A stretch of 64,000 bases of DNA. Origin: Deinococcus sp. KNUC1210. Its GTDB lineage: Bacteria; Deinococcota; Deinococci; Deinococcales; Deinococcaceae. The translations under genes and the position numbers were made by a program. Under the pieces are notes generated by a model. That model did not search any database, was not told the DNA's origin, and was given only the letters and a program-made list of their open reading frames with translations. Below, in pieces: positions 30,982-40,653 of this stretch. Position 1 is the stretch's first letter, and every line of letters begins with the position of its first letter. Location: contig NZ_CP092192.1 of assembly GCF_022344005.1 (NCBI RefSeq), forward strand, positions 124,001-188,000, read 5' to 3'.

Positions 30982-31596
30982 ATGAAACACCTTCTGTTTC
31001 CGACGCTGGCCCAGGCAGACGCTTTTATCAAAGACCTTCAGGACCAGGGCGCGATTCGCCCGCAGCTCGGCAGAACTTCGGTTTCGCGTGAGTCGGGCAT
31101 GATGCCGGACGGCGAGATGCAGAGTGGCAGCATGGCGAACGCCAGCGGCGGCACACTGACCTCGAGCGGCTCGATTGACGCTCTGGACGACGAGCTGAAC
31201 GCCCACGACGGTGGCGGCACGGCGGAAGACGCGGGTGCAGGTGCCATTAAGGGCACGGGCGTCGGCGCAGTGGTGGGCGCGGTCGCGGGTGTAGTCGCCA
31301 CGGTCACGACGGGCGGCCTCGCGGCAGTTCCGGTCATCCTGGGAATGGCGGCGCTCGGCTCGGGTGTGGGTGCGGGCGTGGGTGCCATCGGCGGCGCGGC
31401 GGGTGTGGACGAAACCAGCGTGCAGGGCATCGACGACAGTGGCGACTACTCCACCTCGTCGTATGTGACCGACGAGCAGCACGACACGCTGAGTGCCGGA
31501 GTGGCAAACGGCGGGCACGCCATCGCGGTGGCCGACTCGGTGCCGGATGATCTGGTACGGACCGTTGCAGAGCGTCACGGCGGCCAGTTCGTCTGA
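30982..31596 (+). CDS. Glycine-zipper protein, possible general stress protein
   Basis: Protein of 204 residues without enzyme motifs. The N-terminus (HLLFPTLAQADAFIKDLQDQGA) resembles the start of general-stress YflT-like domains. Residues 88-140 form a glycine-zipper hydrophobic region with GxxxG spacing (GAIKGTGVGAVVGAVAGVVA, then GSGVGAGVGAIGGAAG) that may insert into a membrane as a hairpin. The C-terminal part is polar (VADSVPDDLVRTVAERHGG). No signal peptide precedes it. The ATG lacks a Shine-Dalgarno. Function is unknown; stress-related membrane association is a guess. Confidence 0.75.
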   Translation: MKHLLFPTLAQADAFIKDLQDQGAIRPQLGRTSVSRESGMMPDGEMQSGSMANASGGTLTSSGSIDALDDELNAHDGGGTAEDAGAGAIKGTGVGAVVGAVAGVVATVTTGGLAAVPVILGMAALGSGVGAGVGAIGGAAGVDETSVQGIDDSGDYSTSSYVTDEQHDTLSAGVANGGHAIAVADSVPDDLVRTVAERHGGQFV

Positions 31597-31650
31597 GCTG
31601 AGCAGCTTTCTGTTCTGATCAGGCTGAATTCCTAGCAGACCAACAGCAGC

Positions 31651-31678
31651 AGGCCAGGCGGCAGAGATCGCCTGGCCT
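31651..31678 (+). terminator. Hairpin after the glycine-zipper gene
   Basis: Perfect 10-bp stem AGGCCAGGCG / CGCCTGGCCT with an 8-nt loop, 55 nt past the stop. There is no T-run after it, so termination is likely but not certain. Confidence 0.5.
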
Positions 31679-31820
31679 GCCTGCTGCTTGCCACACTCTG
31701 CGCTGCGGCCTTGCGGCAGATGCTAAGCTCCGGCGTCCGGGTCTCCTTCGGAAACAGAGCGGTGCTTTTGCGAGCAGGCCAGACGATCTCGCGGCAAAGG
31801 GAGTATTCCAGGTGAACGAC

Positions 31821-32300
31821 ATGGAACAGCATGACAGGCAGATCGGCGCACAGCTTCGGCGGTTGCGGGTGCAGATGTACGGTGAAATGGGCAGCGTCGG
31901 CACCGTCGCCCGAGATGCGGGAATCAGCATCGCGCTGCTGGCGGCCATCGAGCGCGGCGAACGGGGCCTCTGGGAGCTGGATGAGGCCGAGATGACCCGG
32001 CTCGCGCAGGCCTATCGTCTCAGTCCGGCGCAGTTCGTCGAGCAGATGGGTCTGGACCGGGATCGTCCACGCGCCGCCGTGTCCGAACAGCCGATTCTGA
32101 CAGCCAACCTTCAACGTGCTGTCGAGGAATACGGTCACCGTCCCCGGTATGCCGGGCTGGAAACCATGCGCTGGATCACGTACCTGAGTGCCCTTCAGTT
32201 CGAGGAAGGCATCGATCCCGAGCCAGCCGTATGGGCCGAGATTTTTCTGACACTGAAGCAGTCAGGTGTGGTGCCCGCGACGGCTAAACCGACTTCCTGA
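31821..32300 (+). CDS. XRE-like helix-turn-helix protein
   Basis: Protein of 159 residues. Residues about 5-60 form a lambda-repressor-like HTH (QIGAQLRRLRVQMYGEMGSVGTVARDAGISIALLAAIERGERG), followed by LDEAEMTRLAQAYRLSPAQFVEQMG. The C-terminal 80 residues are not recognisable. AGG lies 8 nt before the ATG at 31821, which I prefer over the GTG at 31812. Its 3' end overlaps the convergent GGDEF gene by 17 bases. The target is unknown. Confidence 0.82.
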   Translation: MEQHDRQIGAQLRRLRVQMYGEMGSVGTVARDAGISIALLAAIERGERGLWELDEAEMTRLAQAYRLSPAQFVEQMGLDRDRPRAAVSEQPILTANLQRAVEEYGHRPRYAGLETMRWITYLSALQFEEGIDPEPAVWAEIFLTLKQSGVVPATAKPTS

Positions 32301-33884
32301 CGCCGCCGGGTACCTCGGCTGACGCGCTGCCGGAAGGAATCAGCGCTGTGCGCCGCAGGGCCTGACGCCGCTGCTTGACGGTATACATGCGGGCGTCGGC
32401 CAGCTCCAGCAGCGCCTCGCCGCTGGCCTCGTGGCTGTGCGCCATGCCCACGCTCGCCCCGCCCAGCGTCGCCACCTGACGCGCCGCCAGAACCGCCAGA
32501 TCGATCACCTCGAAGATGGCCTCCGTATCCCAGGTTTCCGGGTGAGTGTGGTCGTCTCCGCTGAGGGTCAGCAGTACAAATTCGTCGCCGCCAAAGCGGT
32601 ACAGCCGCGCCTGTTCGTCGAGGGCTGCACTCAGGGTGCTGCCGAAGATCTTGAGCACCACGTCGCCCTGAAGATGCCCCTGTGAATCGTTGACGCCCTT
32701 GAAGCCGTCCAGATCGATCATCGAGAGGGTGAAGCCGACATTTTCGTCGTGCCATCTCCGAACATCTTCGTCGAAGGCCCGGCGATTGAGCAGGCTGGTC
32801 AGCGGGTCCTGCCGGGCCTGCCGCACCGCTGCCCGCGCCAGAACCTGCCGGTCGAGGGCGCTCCGCACGCTGCGTCCTGCCGATTCCAACAGCGCCCGGT
32901 CGCTGCCGCGCCACTGCTTGACCGAACTGTTGTGCAGCCTCACCGCCAGCAGCAGCGAGGTGGTGTCTCCCGCGTGTCCAGCGGCACCACGGCGATCTGG
33001 TCGATGCCCGCTCCGACGAACTCGGGCACCGCGCCGGACACAGACGCAGAGTTGTTCAGGTACAGCGGCGTGCGGAGGGTTCTGAGGGTGAGGGCACCGG
33101 GCCAGGACGGCAACCCGGTAGGAAGCGCGTGGGCCGCCGGGGGCAGACCGGGCCGGGCATAGGCGGCCTCGACCCGCAGTTCACCGTTCAGGACGATCAG
33201 GCACATATAGTCGCTGGCGATGGACTCGCCGAGCAGGGCCGCCGCCGAGAGCGTCATATGTTCCGGATCGAGGTCCAGATCCATCAGGCTGGTCACGCCT
33301 TCCAGCACACGCGCCTGATCGAGCGTGCGGCGCAGTTCGCGGCTGAACTGTGCCTGTGCGCCGAGCTCCCGGCTGAGATGCAGATTCCGCATCCGCAGTT
33401 CCAGTTCGCTCACCACCGTGTCGGCCAGGTCCTGCAGCGCCTGAAGATCGGCGGCGTTCAGAGGATGTGGCTGGATATCCATCACGCACAACGTGCCGAT
33501 GCGGTGCCCCGACGGTGTGGTGAGCGGCGCTCCGGCATAGCTGCGAATCGCCAGTTCACCCTGGACAGCGGGGGCGTCGTGAAAGCGCAGGTCGAGCTGG
33601 GTGTTTTCGACGACCAGCGGAGCGTCCTGCAGAATCGTCCAGCTGCAGAAGGCCGATGCGCGTTCGGGTTCGCCCAGCGGGAAGCCGATGCCTGCTTTGC
33701 TCCAGATTCGGTAGCGATCCACGAAGTTGATGAAGGCGTAGGGCGTATTCAGGACGTGGGCTGCCAGCCGGGTCACACGGTCAAACGCTGCCTCGGGAAC
33801 GGTGTCCAGAATCTCGTAGCTGGCGAGTGCCATCAGACGGGAATACTCTGAGTCAGGGATCGGCGCGTCCATTTCCTTCACCAT
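32284..33884 (-). pseudogene. GAF-GGDEF diguanylate cyclase, single frameshift
   Basis: Reconstructed protein of 533 residues. Residues about 15-170 are a GAF domain of the type seen in cyclases (YEILDTVPEAAFDRVTRLAAHVL ... GAPLTTPSGHRIGTLCVMD). A second GAF-like region (about 190-350) follows, and a GGDEF domain ends the protein with DPLTSLLNRRAFDED, SMIDLDGFKGVNDSQGH and the active-site FGGDEF near 431. It should make cyclic di-GMP. Frame breaks at the three-C run 32969-32971 (one base missing; adding it gives TRGDTTSLLLAVRL). The ATG at 33884 has GAGG 8 nt upstream; a TTG further up is the alternative. Confidence 0.85.
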
Positions 33885-33950
33885 ACCTGCCGCCTCTGCC
33901 AACGCTCTGACAGTCCCATATCATGAGGACCGGCCAGGGCGCAAGGCCGA

Positions 33951-34754
33951 CTACTGGAAGCGGATGGTCTTGGGATCGAACGTCACCTGCGGGAACTGCG
34001 GGTCCATGTCAGTCAGCGTTTCGAGCACGATCTGGCTGATCAGGTCGTTTCTGAACCACTTGCGGTCGGCGGGAATGACATACCAGGGAGCGGTGTCGGT
34101 GGTGGTGGCCCGCAGCATATCTTCATACGCGGCGGTGTATTCGTCCCAGAGTTTGCGTTCGGGCAGGTCGTTGGCGCTGAATTTCCACTGCTTTTCGGGA
34201 TTGTCCAGCCGTTCCTGAAAGCGCTGCTTCTGCTCGTCCTTGCTGATATGGAGGTGGAACTTCAGAATGCGCGTGCCCTGACTCTGAAGCAGCTCTTCAA
34301 AGGCGCAGATCTGCTCGAACCGCCGCTCCACCTCGCCCGGCTTCACCTCGCCGTGAACCCGCGTCACGAGTACGTCTTCGTAGTACGAACGGTTGAAGAT
34401 GCCGATCATTCCGGCGGCAGGCGTGTGGGCATGAACCCGCCACAGAAAATCGTGCCCCTGCTCCACCGGGGTCGGTTCCTTGAAGGGCGTCACGTTCACG
34501 CCCTGCGGGTTGAGGCCAGTAAAGACGTGTTTGACAGTGCCGTCCTTACCGCCCGCGTCCCGTGTCTGAAGCACCACCAGCAGACTCTGCTTTTCCTCGG
34601 CGTACAGCCGCTCCTGAAGTTTGGTCAGGTGCAGCAGCATCTGCGGCTTTCGCACCGCCGCCTCTGCTTTGGTGAAGCCCCGGGCGTCGTCCGTCGGCAC
34701 GTCGCTCAGGCTGATCTTCTTGCCGGGACGCACACGGTAGTCGTCTGTTTTCAT
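33951..34754 (-). CDS. ppk2: Polyphosphate kinase 2 family protein
   Basis: PPK2-type kinase of 267 residues that uses polyphosphate to phosphorylate nucleotides. The Walker A-like loop is LLVVLQTRDAGGKDGTVKHV, the Walker B region FNRSYYEDVLVTRVH, and the lid lies around FHLHISKDEQKQRFQERL. Single-domain length and sequence resemble the class III enzymes known from Deinococcus, which phosphorylate AMP and ADP. The preferred ATG (MKTDDYRV) has no obvious Shine-Dalgarno. It is not in an operon with the GAF-GGDEF gene upstream or the oxidoreductase beyond it. Confidence 0.95.
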   Translation of the reverse strand: MKTDDYRVRPGKKISLSDVPTDDARGFTKAEAAVRKPQMLLHLTKLQERLYAEEKQSLLVVLQTRDAGGKDGTVKHVFTGLNPQGVNVTPFKEPTPVEQGHDFLWRVHAHTPAAGMIGIFNRSYYEDVLVTRVHGEVKPGEVERRFEQICAFEELLQSQGTRILKFHLHISKDEQKQRFQERLDNPEKQWKFSANDLPERKLWDEYTAAYEDMLRATTTDTAPWYVIPADRKWFRNDLISQIVLETLTDMDPQFPQVTFDPKTIRFQ

Positions 34755-34847
34755 GGGGGGCACGCTAACACGCAGCGGCGCGGCTCCCCCTGACCATGAA
34801 CGAAACCCCTGCGTGTGTGAGCCAGCACTGCGGTCTGACGTGGGCCT

Positions 34848-35963
34848 TCAGCCGCCCGCTTTGAGCTGGCGGGGCACGTTGCCTGTGGTTCTGAACAGGT
34901 CCTGACCGCTGAGTTTCTTCACTTCGACGCGCTTGCCGCTGCGGGCGCTCTCGTAGATGGCGTCCATCAGACGGTGATCCTGCACGCCCTCCTCGCCGGG
35001 TGTGTACGGTTCCTTGCCCTGCTGGATGCACTGCGCGAAATGGTCCACCTCCAGCCCGAACTGGTCGTAATCGGGAAAACTCGGTGTGGTCTCGCCCTTC
35101 TTGTCGATCAGCCGGAGTTTCAGACCCACATACGGAAACGCCGGATCGAGCACGGCTGTTCCCTGGTCGCCCAGCACGCGCACGGTGGTGGTCTTGTCTG
35201 CGCCGTAGCTGGTCAGGCAGTTGGCGATCAGGCCGCCGGGAAAGCCGAGCATGAAGCTGACCGACTCCTCGACCTCCTTGAAGCGCGGGTCGTCGGTGGG
35301 CTGGTACTGGGCCGCGAAGACCCATTCAGGTTCCAGGCCTGTCAGAAACCGCAGGGTATTCAGGCTGTAGATGCCGACATCCGGCAGCGGTCCGCCCCCG
35401 GCCTGCTCCAGATTCAGCCGCCACACGCTCGGATCGTCCTCGACCTGGGTGTGAATGCTGTCCATCAGTTTGATGGCCCCGAGCTTGCCCGCCGCGATGG
35501 CGTGCTTGGCCGCCCAGTGGTGCGGCGTGTACTGGATGCGGTAGGCGACCATCAGTTTGACGCCCGCATCGTGGCACGCCTTCACGATGGCTTCCGCATC
35601 CTGGGTATTGGAGGCGAGCGGCTTTTCGCACAGGACATGTTTGCCCATGCGGGCGGCCTGCTCGACGTATTCACGGTGCAGGTTGTTGGGCAACACGATA
35701 TACACCGCCTGCACGTCGTCGCGCTGCGCCAGCTCTCCGAACTGCTCGTAGGTGTAGGCGTCGCTGTCCTTCAGTCCGGCTGCGGCGGCAAAGGCTCGCC
35801 CTTTGTCCGGTTCCGCCGTCACGACCGCCGCGAGGTAAGCGTGCTGGCTGGTTCTCAGCGCCGGAATGATCTCTTCAGCGCTCAGCTCTCCGAGACCGAC
35901 CACGGCAAAGCCGACGCGCCGGCTCTGGCGCTGGGGTCTGGGCATCCTGGGTTTGTTGGGCAT
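34848..35963 (-). CDS. Gfo/Idh/MocA family oxidoreductase (glucose-fructose oxidoreductase-like)
   Basis: NAD(P)-dependent sugar oxidoreductase of 371 residues. The Rossmann fold begins at about residue 17 (RVGFAVVGLGELSAEEIIPAL). The catalytic-lysine motif is HVLCEKPLASNTQDAE, followed by MVAYRIQYTPHHWAAK. The C-terminal alpha/beta domain includes GGGPLPDVGIYSLNTLRFLTG. Unlike true GFOR it has no Tat signal peptide, so it is probably cytoplasmic. GAGGAG lies 6 nt before the ATG. It is 204 bp downstream of the GH3 gene on the same strand and may act on sugars that GH3 releases. Confidence 0.93.
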   Translation of the reverse strand: MPNKPRMPRPQRQSRRVGFAVVGLGELSAEEIIPALRTSQHAYLAAVVTAEPDKGRAFAAAAGLKDSDAYTYEQFGELAQRDDVQAVYIVLPNNLHREYVEQAARMGKHVLCEKPLASNTQDAEAIVKACHDAGVKLMVAYRIQYTPHHWAAKHAIAAGKLGAIKLMDSIHTQVEDDPSVWRLNLEQAGGGPLPDVGIYSLNTLRFLTGLEPEWVFAAQYQPTDDPRFKEVEESVSFMLGFPGGLIANCLTSYGADKTTTVRVLGDQGTAVLDPAFPYVGLKLRLIDKKGETTPSFPDYDQFGLEVDHFAQCIQQGKEPYTPGEEGVQDHRLMDAIYESARSGKRVEVKKLSGQDLFRTTGNVPRQLKAGG

Positions 35964-36167
35964 GGCGACTCCTCGTGACTGAATTGGGGCGACGGGCACG
36001 CACTCGAAACTGCTCTGCGGCGCGGCGGAACAGGTGCCCGGAAAGGGGCCGGACCGCTGCTGTTCCGGAAGGAAGAGGAACGGTCCTACCCTACGTGCGC
36101 CAGCCTCCTGACAGGTAGGGAAACGCTGAGCGGGTCTTGAGCGTTCCGGCCCGACGCCCGCGCCGAC

Positions 36168-38258
36168 TTACTTTGCAGCCTGCAACCACGTGAGTGCGAC
36201 CGTCTTCGTTTCACCTTTCTCCAGCCGCACGGTGCCGACTGCCACCACATGCCGCGCCGCGCCGCTGCCGTCATAGGCGAGCACGGTGTGCTGCCCGGCA
36301 CGGGGGCCGACGTTGCTGACCGTCACGCTGGCCCGCCGCGCCGCTGCATTGATGTCCAGCCCGCGTTCGGCGAACTGGGTGTAGCTCAGGCCACTGCCGA
36401 AGGCGAACAGCGGCGGGACGCTGGACGGTGAGGCCAGGGTGGACGGCAGCGCGTCCGGGCGGGCGGGCCAGGAGAACGGCAGGCGGCCACTGGGACTGCG
36501 TGCGCCCCACAGGGCGTCGGCCACGGCTCTGCCGCCCTCGCTGCCCGGCAGATAGGCCATCAGGAAGGCGTCGGAGGCGGGCAGAACGCTTCTGAGGTCG
36601 AGGGGCCGACCCGCCAGCAGCACCGTGACCACCGGCTTTCCCAGGCTGTGCAGCAGCTGGACACGTGCCAGATCGTCGGCGCTCAGTGCCAGCGCTGGAG
36701 AATCGGCCTTGCCCTCTGCGCCGGGCTGTTCCCCCAGCACCGACACGATCACGTCGGCGCTTCGGGCTGCCTGCTGCACATCGGCGGGGCGCGAGCCGTC
36801 CTGATACGTCACGCTCACGCCGCCCGGAGGATTGGCCTTCAGACCGGCCAGCACCGTGACCGCCGGAACGTTCACGCCTGCGGGCACTCCCTGCCAGTCC
36901 ACACTCCACCCGCCCAGCTGATATCGGGCGTCGTTGGCCGCAGGACCCACCACCAGGACTCTGGGCGTGCGGGCCGACAGGGGAAGCAGTGGCCCGCCGC
37001 CGCTCTGCGAATTCTTCAGCAACGTCATGGACGCGCTCGCCGCCCGGTAGGCGAGGTCGCGGTTGACCACCTTCGCCGCCGCCTCGGACGCGTTCACGAA
37101 AGGATGCTCGAACAGACCCAATCTGAATTTCAGGGCCAGCACCCGCCCCGCTGCCTGATCGAGCCGCGCCATCGGCAGGGTGCCCGCTCGGACCAGCTGC
37201 GCCACGATGCCGCTGTAGTCGTCGGCGCGGGTCGGTACCATCATCACGTCGATGCCCGCCAGCACCGCCTGTTTCACCGCGTCCTGATCGCTGCTCGCCA
37301 CCTGATAGACCGATTTCAGGCGGTCCACGTCGTCCCAGTCGGAAATGGTGACGCCGCCGAAGTTCAGTTCGCTCCGCAGCAGGCTGCTCAGCAGTTGAGG
37401 CGAGGCGTGCGCGGGTTCGCCGTTCAGCGAGCCGCTGTTGACCATCACCGACGCGGCCCCGGCGTCGATGGCGGCCTGAAAAGGGGGCAGCAGCAGGGCT
37501 TTCAGGGTACTGGCGCTCACGGTGGCCGGAGCGCGGTCGGTGCCGTCCGGAGCCTGCCCATACCCGATGAAATGCTTGACGGTGGCGGCCACGCCGGTCA
37601 GCGGACTCGCCTGAAACCCACGGACCTGGGCGGCCACCATCGCGGCGACCACGGCGGGGTCTTCACCGAACGTTTCATAGAAGCGCCCCCAGCGCGGATC
37701 GCGGCCCAGGTCCGCGACAGGGGCGAAGTTCCAGTTCACGCCGGTCGCCCGCATGGCGACGCCGGTACTGGTCGCCACCTGCTGGGCCAGTGCTGGATCG
37801 AAGCTGGCTGCCAGCCCAATATTGTGCGGAAACAGCGTGGCTCCGAGCACGTTGTTATGACCATGCACACCGTCTGCACCGTACAGCAGCGGAATATGCA
37901 GCGGCGAGGCGTTCAGGGCGTAGGTCTGGAGGGCATTGGTCATCTCGGCCCACGCGGCGGGGGTGTTCGGCACCGGGGCCGCTCCACCGCCCGACAGCAC
38001 CGAGCCGACGTGGGCCTTGCCCAGCACCGCGCTCAGCTGATCCGGGTCGAAGGGGCCACGCGTGTACCCGTTGCCGACCATCAGGCTGGTCACGTTGATC
38101 TGGACGAGTTGCCCCGCCTTCTCTTCTGGCGTCATACGCGACAGCAGGTCCTGCACCCGGTCGGCCGTGGGCAGGGCGGGGTTCTGATACGGGAAAGAGG
38201 CGGCAGAGGCCAGCGAAAGCGAAACAGTACAGGCCAGCAGGCAGGCGAGGCGATTCAT
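36168..38258 (-). CDS. Glycoside hydrolase family 3, secreted beta-glucosidase-like
   Basis: Exported enzyme of 696 residues with a classical signal peptide (MNRLACLLACTVSLSLASAA). The GH3 N-terminal barrel shows GADGVHGHNNV, FAPVADLGRDPRWGRFYETFG and TVKHFIGYG; the nucleophile Asp lies in GVTISDWDDVD near residue 305. The GH3_C domain (GPLLPLSARTPRVLVVGPAAND ... VTVLLAGRPLDL) and a fibronectin-III-like tail (TVSNVGPRAGQHTVLAY) complete the usual bglX layout. AAGGA lies 11 nt before the ATG. Substrate is probably a beta-glucoside, but xylosidase activity cannot be excluded. Confidence 0.95.
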   Translation of the reverse strand: MNRLACLLACTVSLSLASAASFPYQNPALPTADRVQDLLSRMTPEEKAGQLVQINVTSLMVGNGYTRGPFDPDQLSAVLGKAHVGSVLSGGGAAPVPNTPAAWAEMTNALQTYALNASPLHIPLLYGADGVHGHNNVLGATLFPHNIGLAASFDPALAQQVATSTGVAMRATGVNWNFAPVADLGRDPRWGRFYETFGEDPAVVAAMVAAQVRGFQASPLTGVAATVKHFIGYGQAPDGTDRAPATVSASTLKALLLPPFQAAIDAGAASVMVNSGSLNGEPAHASPQLLSSLLRSELNFGGVTISDWDDVDRLKSVYQVASSDQDAVKQAVLAGIDVMMVPTRADDYSGIVAQLVRAGTLPMARLDQAAGRVLALKFRLGLFEHPFVNASEAAAKVVNRDLAYRAASASMTLLKNSQSGGGPLLPLSARTPRVLVVGPAANDARYQLGGWSVDWQGVPAGVNVPAVTVLAGLKANPPGGVSVTYQDGSRPADVQQAARSADVIVSVLGEQPGAEGKADSPALALSADDLARVQLLHSLGKPVVTVLLAGRPLDLRSVLPASDAFLMAYLPGSEGGRAVADALWGARSPSGRLPFSWPARPDALPSTLASPSSVPPLFAFGSGLSYTQFAERGLDINAAARRASVTVSNVGPRAGQHTVLAYDGSGAARHVVAVGTVRLEKGETKTVALTWLQAAK

Positions 38259-38503
38259 GAAAGGCACCATCCTTGGTCGGGCAGATCGGGGCGGAACAGT
38301 CGGCATTCAGGATGCCGCATCGGGCCAGCATCTGGATGCAGCCGGACACGCTGGTACGGGGTCTTTCTTTAAGGTTTGATGTTCGTTTCGCTCGAACCCC
38401 GGACCGTGCTGCCGATCTGTTTCGCGCAGAAGGGCAAGGGCCGAGCAACAGGACGCCTTCCCTGTGTCTTCGCCTGCCCCGCGCCTGCTACAGTGCCCCC
38501 GTC

Positions 38504-39295
38504 ATGTCTGATGCCGCGCCCCCCACCGACCTGCTTGCGCTGTGGGCGACCCGGCTGCAACACGCCACCGCGCCGCACCGACACGCTCTGAACGACGCTG
38601 CGGCGCTGGAGACGGCGGAGGCTCTGTGGAGCGGGCGCGAACAGCCTCTCGCTGCACTCCAGACCCTGCTGACGGCGCGGGGCCTGCTGCTGGACGCGGC
38701 GGCCCTGCAGGTGGTGGCGTGGTCGCTGCTGCTCGACTCCGTGCCGAAGCCTTCCGGCACGGGCTCCCCCGACTGGACGCGGCTGACCGGCATCGCGGAA
38801 CTGCACGACCTGACCCGCCCCGGCGAGGTCGCTCCACTCGTGCGCCTGCTCTCGGACGAGCGGTGGCTGACGCCCGATCTGCTTCAGGCCCGTCCGTGGC
38901 TGCCCGAGATGACGGGGGCCGAAGACGCGCTGCTGGGCATCTTCGATCTGGAATGGTCGGGATTCCTGACACACCTGGGCAGCGTCGGCCCGTGGGTGTA
39001 CGCGGCAGGTGTGGCAGACGTGCAGGCGCTCGCCCATGCCTACGGCGACCTGGTTCGGCTGGCGCTGAGCCACTTCCAGACCGATCTGCTGGCGGCGGCC
39101 TTTTCGCGGGCCGAAGCCGGGCGTGTTCCGTCGCTGCTGGCCCGGCTGGGGCCGCTTGCACCACCTGCAGACATTCGGGCCGATCCCCGGAAGGCGGCGA
39201 CGCTCCTGGGGGCCGAAGAATCGTTCTGGGCCGCCGTCCAGCGTCAGGCACGGCAGCGCACCGACGCCTGGGCTGCCCGGCGCAGCGGGGGCTGA
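38504..39295 (+). CDS. Hypothetical protein, Leu/Ala-rich, 263 residues
   Basis: I do not recognise a family. The protein is helical, with Leu/Ala-rich stretches (LDAAALQVVAWSLLL, ALAHAYGDLVRLALSHF) and several tryptophans; there is no signal peptide or membrane helix. TACAGT lies 9 nt before the ATG, so the message may have almost no leader. It diverges from the GH3 gene (245-bp gap) and ends 12 bases before the convergent nitroreductase stop. Codon use matches the surroundings. Confidence 0.75.
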   Translation: MSDAAPPTDLLALWATRLQHATAPHRHALNDAAALETAEALWSGREQPLAALQTLLTARGLLLDAAALQVVAWSLLLDSVPKPSGTGSPDWTRLTGIAELHDLTRPGEVAPLVRLLSDERWLTPDLLQARPWLPEMTGAEDALLGIFDLEWSGFLTHLGSVGPWVYAAGVADVQALAHAYGDLVRLALSHFQTDLLAAAFSRAEAGRVPSLLARLGPLAPPADIRADPRKAATLLGAEESFWAAVQRQARQRTDAWAARRSGG

Positions 39296-39307
39296 AAAGC
39301 GGATTCT

Positions 39308-39943
39308 TTACACGCCGGGTTCGTCTCCAAACCAGCGCACCTTGTCGGCGATCGGGCGGCGCTTGCCGCTGGGCCACTCGCCTGCCGGGTAGCCCAGGAA
39401 CAGCACACCCATCATGCTGGCACGCTCGGAAAAGCCCAGACTGCGGGCGGTATTGGGATGCAGGCTCGGCGGATTGCTGATCCATTTGCTGCCGATTCCC
39501 ATTGAACGGGCTGCCAGCATCAGGGTCTGCACGGCGCAGGCCACCGCCCACTGTTCCTCGTGCAGCGGCATGCTGGGCTTCTCGGCGGGTTCCACCGCCA
39601 CTGCCAGCCACACCGGGGCCAGCCGTTTGCGCTCGTGCTCGATTCGCAGCGTCTCGGGGTCCGGTTCCGTCTGTCCCTTGATCAGCGCCAGCGAGGTCGC
39701 CAGGGTCGTTGCCAGCAGTCCTCGTCCCTCGCCGGTAAAGACGGCGAAGCGCCACGGCTCGGTCTGTCCGTGGCTGGGTGCCCAGTTGGCCGCTTCCAGC
39801 AGCGTCAGCAGCGTGGCGTTCGGGAGTGGGTCGGGCCTGAGGTGTGCCAGATCCACCGTGCGCCGCTCATGGATGGCGGCGAACAAATCGAGGTTCGGGC
39901 GTTCGGAAGGAGAGATGGTCGGCGCAGATTCCAGGGTTGGCAT
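39308..39943 (-). CDS. Nitroreductase family protein
   Basis: FMN-dependent oxidoreductase of 211 residues. Blocks of the family: IHERRTVDLAHLRPDPLPN (R-R-T start of the FMN site), LLEAANWAPSHGQTEPWRFAVFTG, and GIGSKWISNPPSLHPNTARSLGF with GVLFLGYPAGEWPSGKRRP at the end. It probably reduces nitro-aromatics or quinones with NAD(P)H; the physiological substrate is unknown. The start ATG (MPTLESAPT) follows GGACGTGTTC. It stands alone on its strand. Confidence 0.92.
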   Translation of the reverse strand: MPTLESAPTISPSERPNLDLFAAIHERRTVDLAHLRPDPLPNATLLTLLEAANWAPSHGQTEPWRFAVFTGEGRGLLATTLATSLALIKGQTEPDPETLRIEHERKRLAPVWLAVAVEPAEKPSMPLHEEQWAVACAVQTLMLAARSMGIGSKWISNPPSLHPNTARSLGFSERASMMGVLFLGYPAGEWPSGKRRPIADKVRWFGDEPGV

Positions 39944-40057
39944 GAACACGTCCAGAAGGGAAGAGAGGGGCGACAGGCACGCCCTCGACGCGCCGCACCC
40001 CGAATATTTCAATTCTGAGTGAAAGAGTCAAGTTTAAGTCCTGGTCGCCCACCCGTC

Positions 40058-40645
40058 TCACACGCTCAGCAGCCCGAGCTGAAGAGCCCGCGTGACGGCG
40101 GCGGTGCGGCTCGACACGTTCAGCTTGGAATACAGCGCCGTGACATGGAACTTGACGGTGTGATCACTGACGCCCAGATTGCGGGCAATCCGCTTGTTGC
40201 TCAGCCCCAGCCCCAGCAGCGCCAGGACTTCCTGTTCACGCGGCGTCAGAGCAACGCTCTCGCCGGGCAGCGGCAGTTCCGGTTCTTCGGCACCCTGCCA
40301 CACGGCGCGGGCCTGAGCAGCGGGCAGGCTGACCAGACCTGCCCCGGCTGCCTGCACCGCCGCCAGCAGTTCTCCGCGGGCCGCGTCCCACTTCAGCCAC
40401 GACCAGCCCAGGGCGCGTTCCAGCAGTTCGCTGATCCAGGGCGCTCCGTCGTCCAGGACCACCAGCCCGGCTTCGGCCTCGGCCACGGGAACGGCCAGCC
40501 ACTCGCTCAGGCCTGCCGCGTCCAGAATCAGCACGTCGGCGGCGTCGTCCACCACCCGCAGCGCCGACTCGTCTGCCAGCATCGCGGCCACGCCTGCCGC
40601 CAGTACGGGCGGGCGCAACTCGATCCGCACGCGCAGCGGCAGCAT
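40058..40645 (-). CDS. LuxR/NarL family regulator with degenerate receiver
   Basis: Protein of 195 residues. The C-terminal HTH is a textbook GerE/LuxR domain (ALTPREQEVLALLGLGLSNKRIARNLGVSDHTVKFHVTALYSKL). The N-terminal 120 residues have receiver-like hydrophobic strands (DVLILDAAG, GLVVLDDGA) but the aspartate pocket and conserved lysine are not clear, so phosphorylation is uncertain. ATG at 40645 is preferred over an upstream TTG. It lies 8 bp past the stop of the HtrA-like gene, so the two are cotranscribed. Confidence 0.88.
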   Translation of the reverse strand: MLPLRVRIELRPPVLAAGVAAMLADESALRVVDDAADVLILDAAGLSEWLAVPVAEAEAGLVVLDDGAPWISELLERALGWSWLKWDAARGELLAAVQAAGAGLVSLPAAQARAVWQGAEEPELPLPGESVALTPREQEVLALLGLGLSNKRIARNLGVSDHTVKFHVTALYSKLNVSSRTAAVTRALQLGLLSV

Positions 40646-40653
40646 GCTCAAGC

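Noticed and set aside
36026..36120. Terminators between GH3 and the Gfo/Idh gene
   Set aside because: CGGAACAG/CTGTTCCG and CCTACC/GGTAGG can pair, but loops are long and no U-tract follows, so I did not annotate them.
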